Assembly: GCF_033441515.1 (NCBI RefSeq)
Contig: NZ_JAWQJT010000001.1
Span: 2,790,001 to 2,854,000 of the forward strand
Source: Amycolatopsis solani
Lineage (GTDB): Bacteria > Actinomycetota > Actinomycetes > Mycobacteriales > Pseudonocardiaceae
DNA: 64,000 bases
Reading direction: 5' to 3'
Under the pieces are notes generated by a model. It had not been told where the DNA came from. It made no database searches and was given only the letters and a program-made list of their open reading frames with translations. Both the position numbers and the translations under genes were made by a program. Shown piece after piece: positions 62,914 through 64,000 of this stretch. Position 1 is the stretch's first letter; every line of letters begins with the position of its first letter.

Positions 62914-64000
62914 TCACAGCAGTGGGGGCACCGCGGCGTCGATGAGGTGCGGACCGGGCTCGGCGAAGGCGCGTTGCAGCTGCTCGGCGAGCTCTTCGGC
63001 GGTGGTCGCGCGTGTCGCGGGGACGCCCATGCCCTCCGCGATCTTCACGAAGTCCATGTCCGGGCGCGAAAGGTCGAGCAGCTCGTTCGCCTTCGGCCCG
63101 CCCGATGCCGCGCCGACGCGCTGCAGCTCCAGCCGCAGGATCGCGTACGCGCGGTTGTTGAGCAGCACCGTCGTGACGTTCAGGTTCTCGCGTGCCTGCG
63201 TCCAGAGCGCGGAGATCGTGTAGAGCGCGCTGCCGTCCGATTGCAGGTTCAGGACGGGACGGTCCCGTCCCGCCACTGCTGCGCCGGTCGCGACCGGCAT
63301 GCCGTAGCCGATCGCGCCGCCGGTCAGCGTCAGCACGTCGTGGCGCGGTGCACCGGCCGTCGCCGCCGGGAGCATCAGGCCGGACGTGTTGGCCTCGTCG
63401 GCGATGATCGCGTTCTCCGGCAGCAGCGCGCCGATGACGTCGACCCAGTTCTGCGGGGTCAGCGGACCGCTCGGCAGCGCGGGCCGGGACGCCGGCGCGA
63501 GCACCGGGTCGGTGTCCGCCGCAACGAGGTCCGCGACCTCGTTCAGCGCCCGCGTGATGTCCTGGCCGACCGACGCGAGCGTGTGCACCTGCGCACCTTC
63601 CGGCGTAAGGTCGCTCGGCTTGCCCGGGTAGGCGAAGAACGACACCGGCGCCTTCGTACCCGCGACGACGAGGTGCTTGATCCCGTCGAGCTGGTAGGTG
63701 ACCTGCTCGGCGAGGTACCCGAGCCGCTCGATCGACGGCAGGCCCGCGCCGCGCTCCAGACGAGACGGGAACGTTTCGACGAAAACCTTCGCGCCGGTCG
63801 CGGCGCCGATCCGGCTCGCCGCGCGCAGACCTTCCTCGCGGCACGCGGATCCGCCGATCAGCAGCGCCACCGGCTCGCCGGCGCCGAACACCGCGGCGAC
63901 GTCCTTGACGGTCGTGGCGTCCACGGCCTGCGGCACCCGCGGCGGGACCGGCGCGCACGTCTCGCCGCCCTCACCCCACGAAGCGTCGGCGGGCAGGATC
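62914..64000 (-). CDS. ThDP-dependent acetolactate synthase-like enzyme, 5' part missing (runs off right edge)
   Basis: C-terminal part (about 361 codons in the window) of a thiamine diphosphate enzyme, acetolactate synthase or benzoylformate decarboxylase-like. The frame is open to the window edge (reads ILPADASWGEGG at the edge), so 63936 is not the true start. The ThDP motif region SDGSALYTISALWTQAREN followed by NNRAYAILRLELQ is typical. Similar to actinobacterial IlvX-like proteins. Reaction not assignable from this part. Confidence 0.85.
   Translation of the reverse strand, partial: ILPADASWGEGGETCAPVPPRVPQAVDATTVKDVAAVFGAGEPVALLIGGSACREEGLRAASRIGAATGAKVFVETFPSRLERGAGLPSIERLGYLAEQVTYQLDGIKHLVVAGTKAPVSFFAYPGKPSDLTPEGAQVHTLASVGQDITRALNEVADLVAADTDPVLAPASRPALPSGPLTPQNWVDVIGALLPENAIIADEANTSGLMLPAATAGAPRHDVLTLTGGAIGYGMPVATGAAVAGRDRPVLNLQSDGSALYTISALWTQARENLNVTTVLLNNRAYAILRLELQRVGAASGGPKANELLDLSRPDMDFVKIAEGMGVPATRATTAEELAEQLQRAFAEPGPHLIDAAVPPLL

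Overview
This window is high-GC actinobacterial chromosome. GTG/TTG starts, GTGA/ATGA stop-start overlaps, an Mtb-like alanine dehydrogenase, an ESX-type secretion-associated module, many TetR regulators and DUF574 methyltransferases point to Pseudonocardiaceae, most likely an Amycolatopsis-like species. This is inferred from gene content and style; no rRNA marker is present. I saw no tRNA, rRNA, CRISPR array or insertion sequence.

Layout. 1-4.8 kb: ABC exporter (start of permease, ATPase), a hairpin-rich gap, an OmpR-type two-component system and a membrane acyltransferase. 4.8-8.6 kb: alanine dehydrogenase, quinone oxidoreductase, flavin split-barrel protein, a 225-bp nested palindrome, secreted M43 metalloprotease. 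8.7-13.5 kb: PucR regulator, methyltransferase, and a DUF4388/roadblock cluster. 13.5-21.3 kb: FAD monooxygenase, metY-metX (methionine synthesis), an AurF-like diiron oxygenase with divergent TetR, an SDR with divergent TetR and twin operators. 21.3-27.8 kb: TetR (BkaR-like), secreted SGNH lipase and a coupled accD1-accA1-fadE19-like operon for branched-chain acyl-CoA (leucine) breakdown; the TetR gene and operon share the same 16-bp operator. 27.8-30.1 kb: YbaB, EspC-like and long WXG proteins of a type VII secretion kind. 30.2-39.5 kb: GNAT, SDR, PhaC-like hydrolase, amidase, two acyl-CoA dehydrogenases, SDR with XRE regulator, LtrA.

39.6-50.4 kb is the standout. A plus-strand block encodes a cyclase-like protein with a C-terminal effector-associated domain, a protein with an N-terminal effector-associated domain and a VMAP-type C-terminus, a MoxR AAA ATPase, and a 1487-residue vWA-like/NB-ARC/TPR protein of the FxSxx-COOH (fxsT) kind. 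Facing it on the minus strand are a 63-residue FxsA-like precursor peptide and an HExxH peptide-modifying enzyme. Between them lie a small membrane protein and the broken remains of a second NB-ARC gene. The whole looks like an NTP-dependent conflict (defence) system joined to a RiPP pathway; the precursor lacks the usual FxSxx end and no radical SAM gene is present.

50.5-64 kb: a tandem-TetR fusion divergent from fadA-fadB (fatty-acid beta-oxidation), an MMPL exporter behind a NarL-type two-component system, a DUF3761 lipoprotein, an MFS exporter, two tandem DUF574 methyltransferases and the 3' part of a ThDP enzyme that runs off the right edge.
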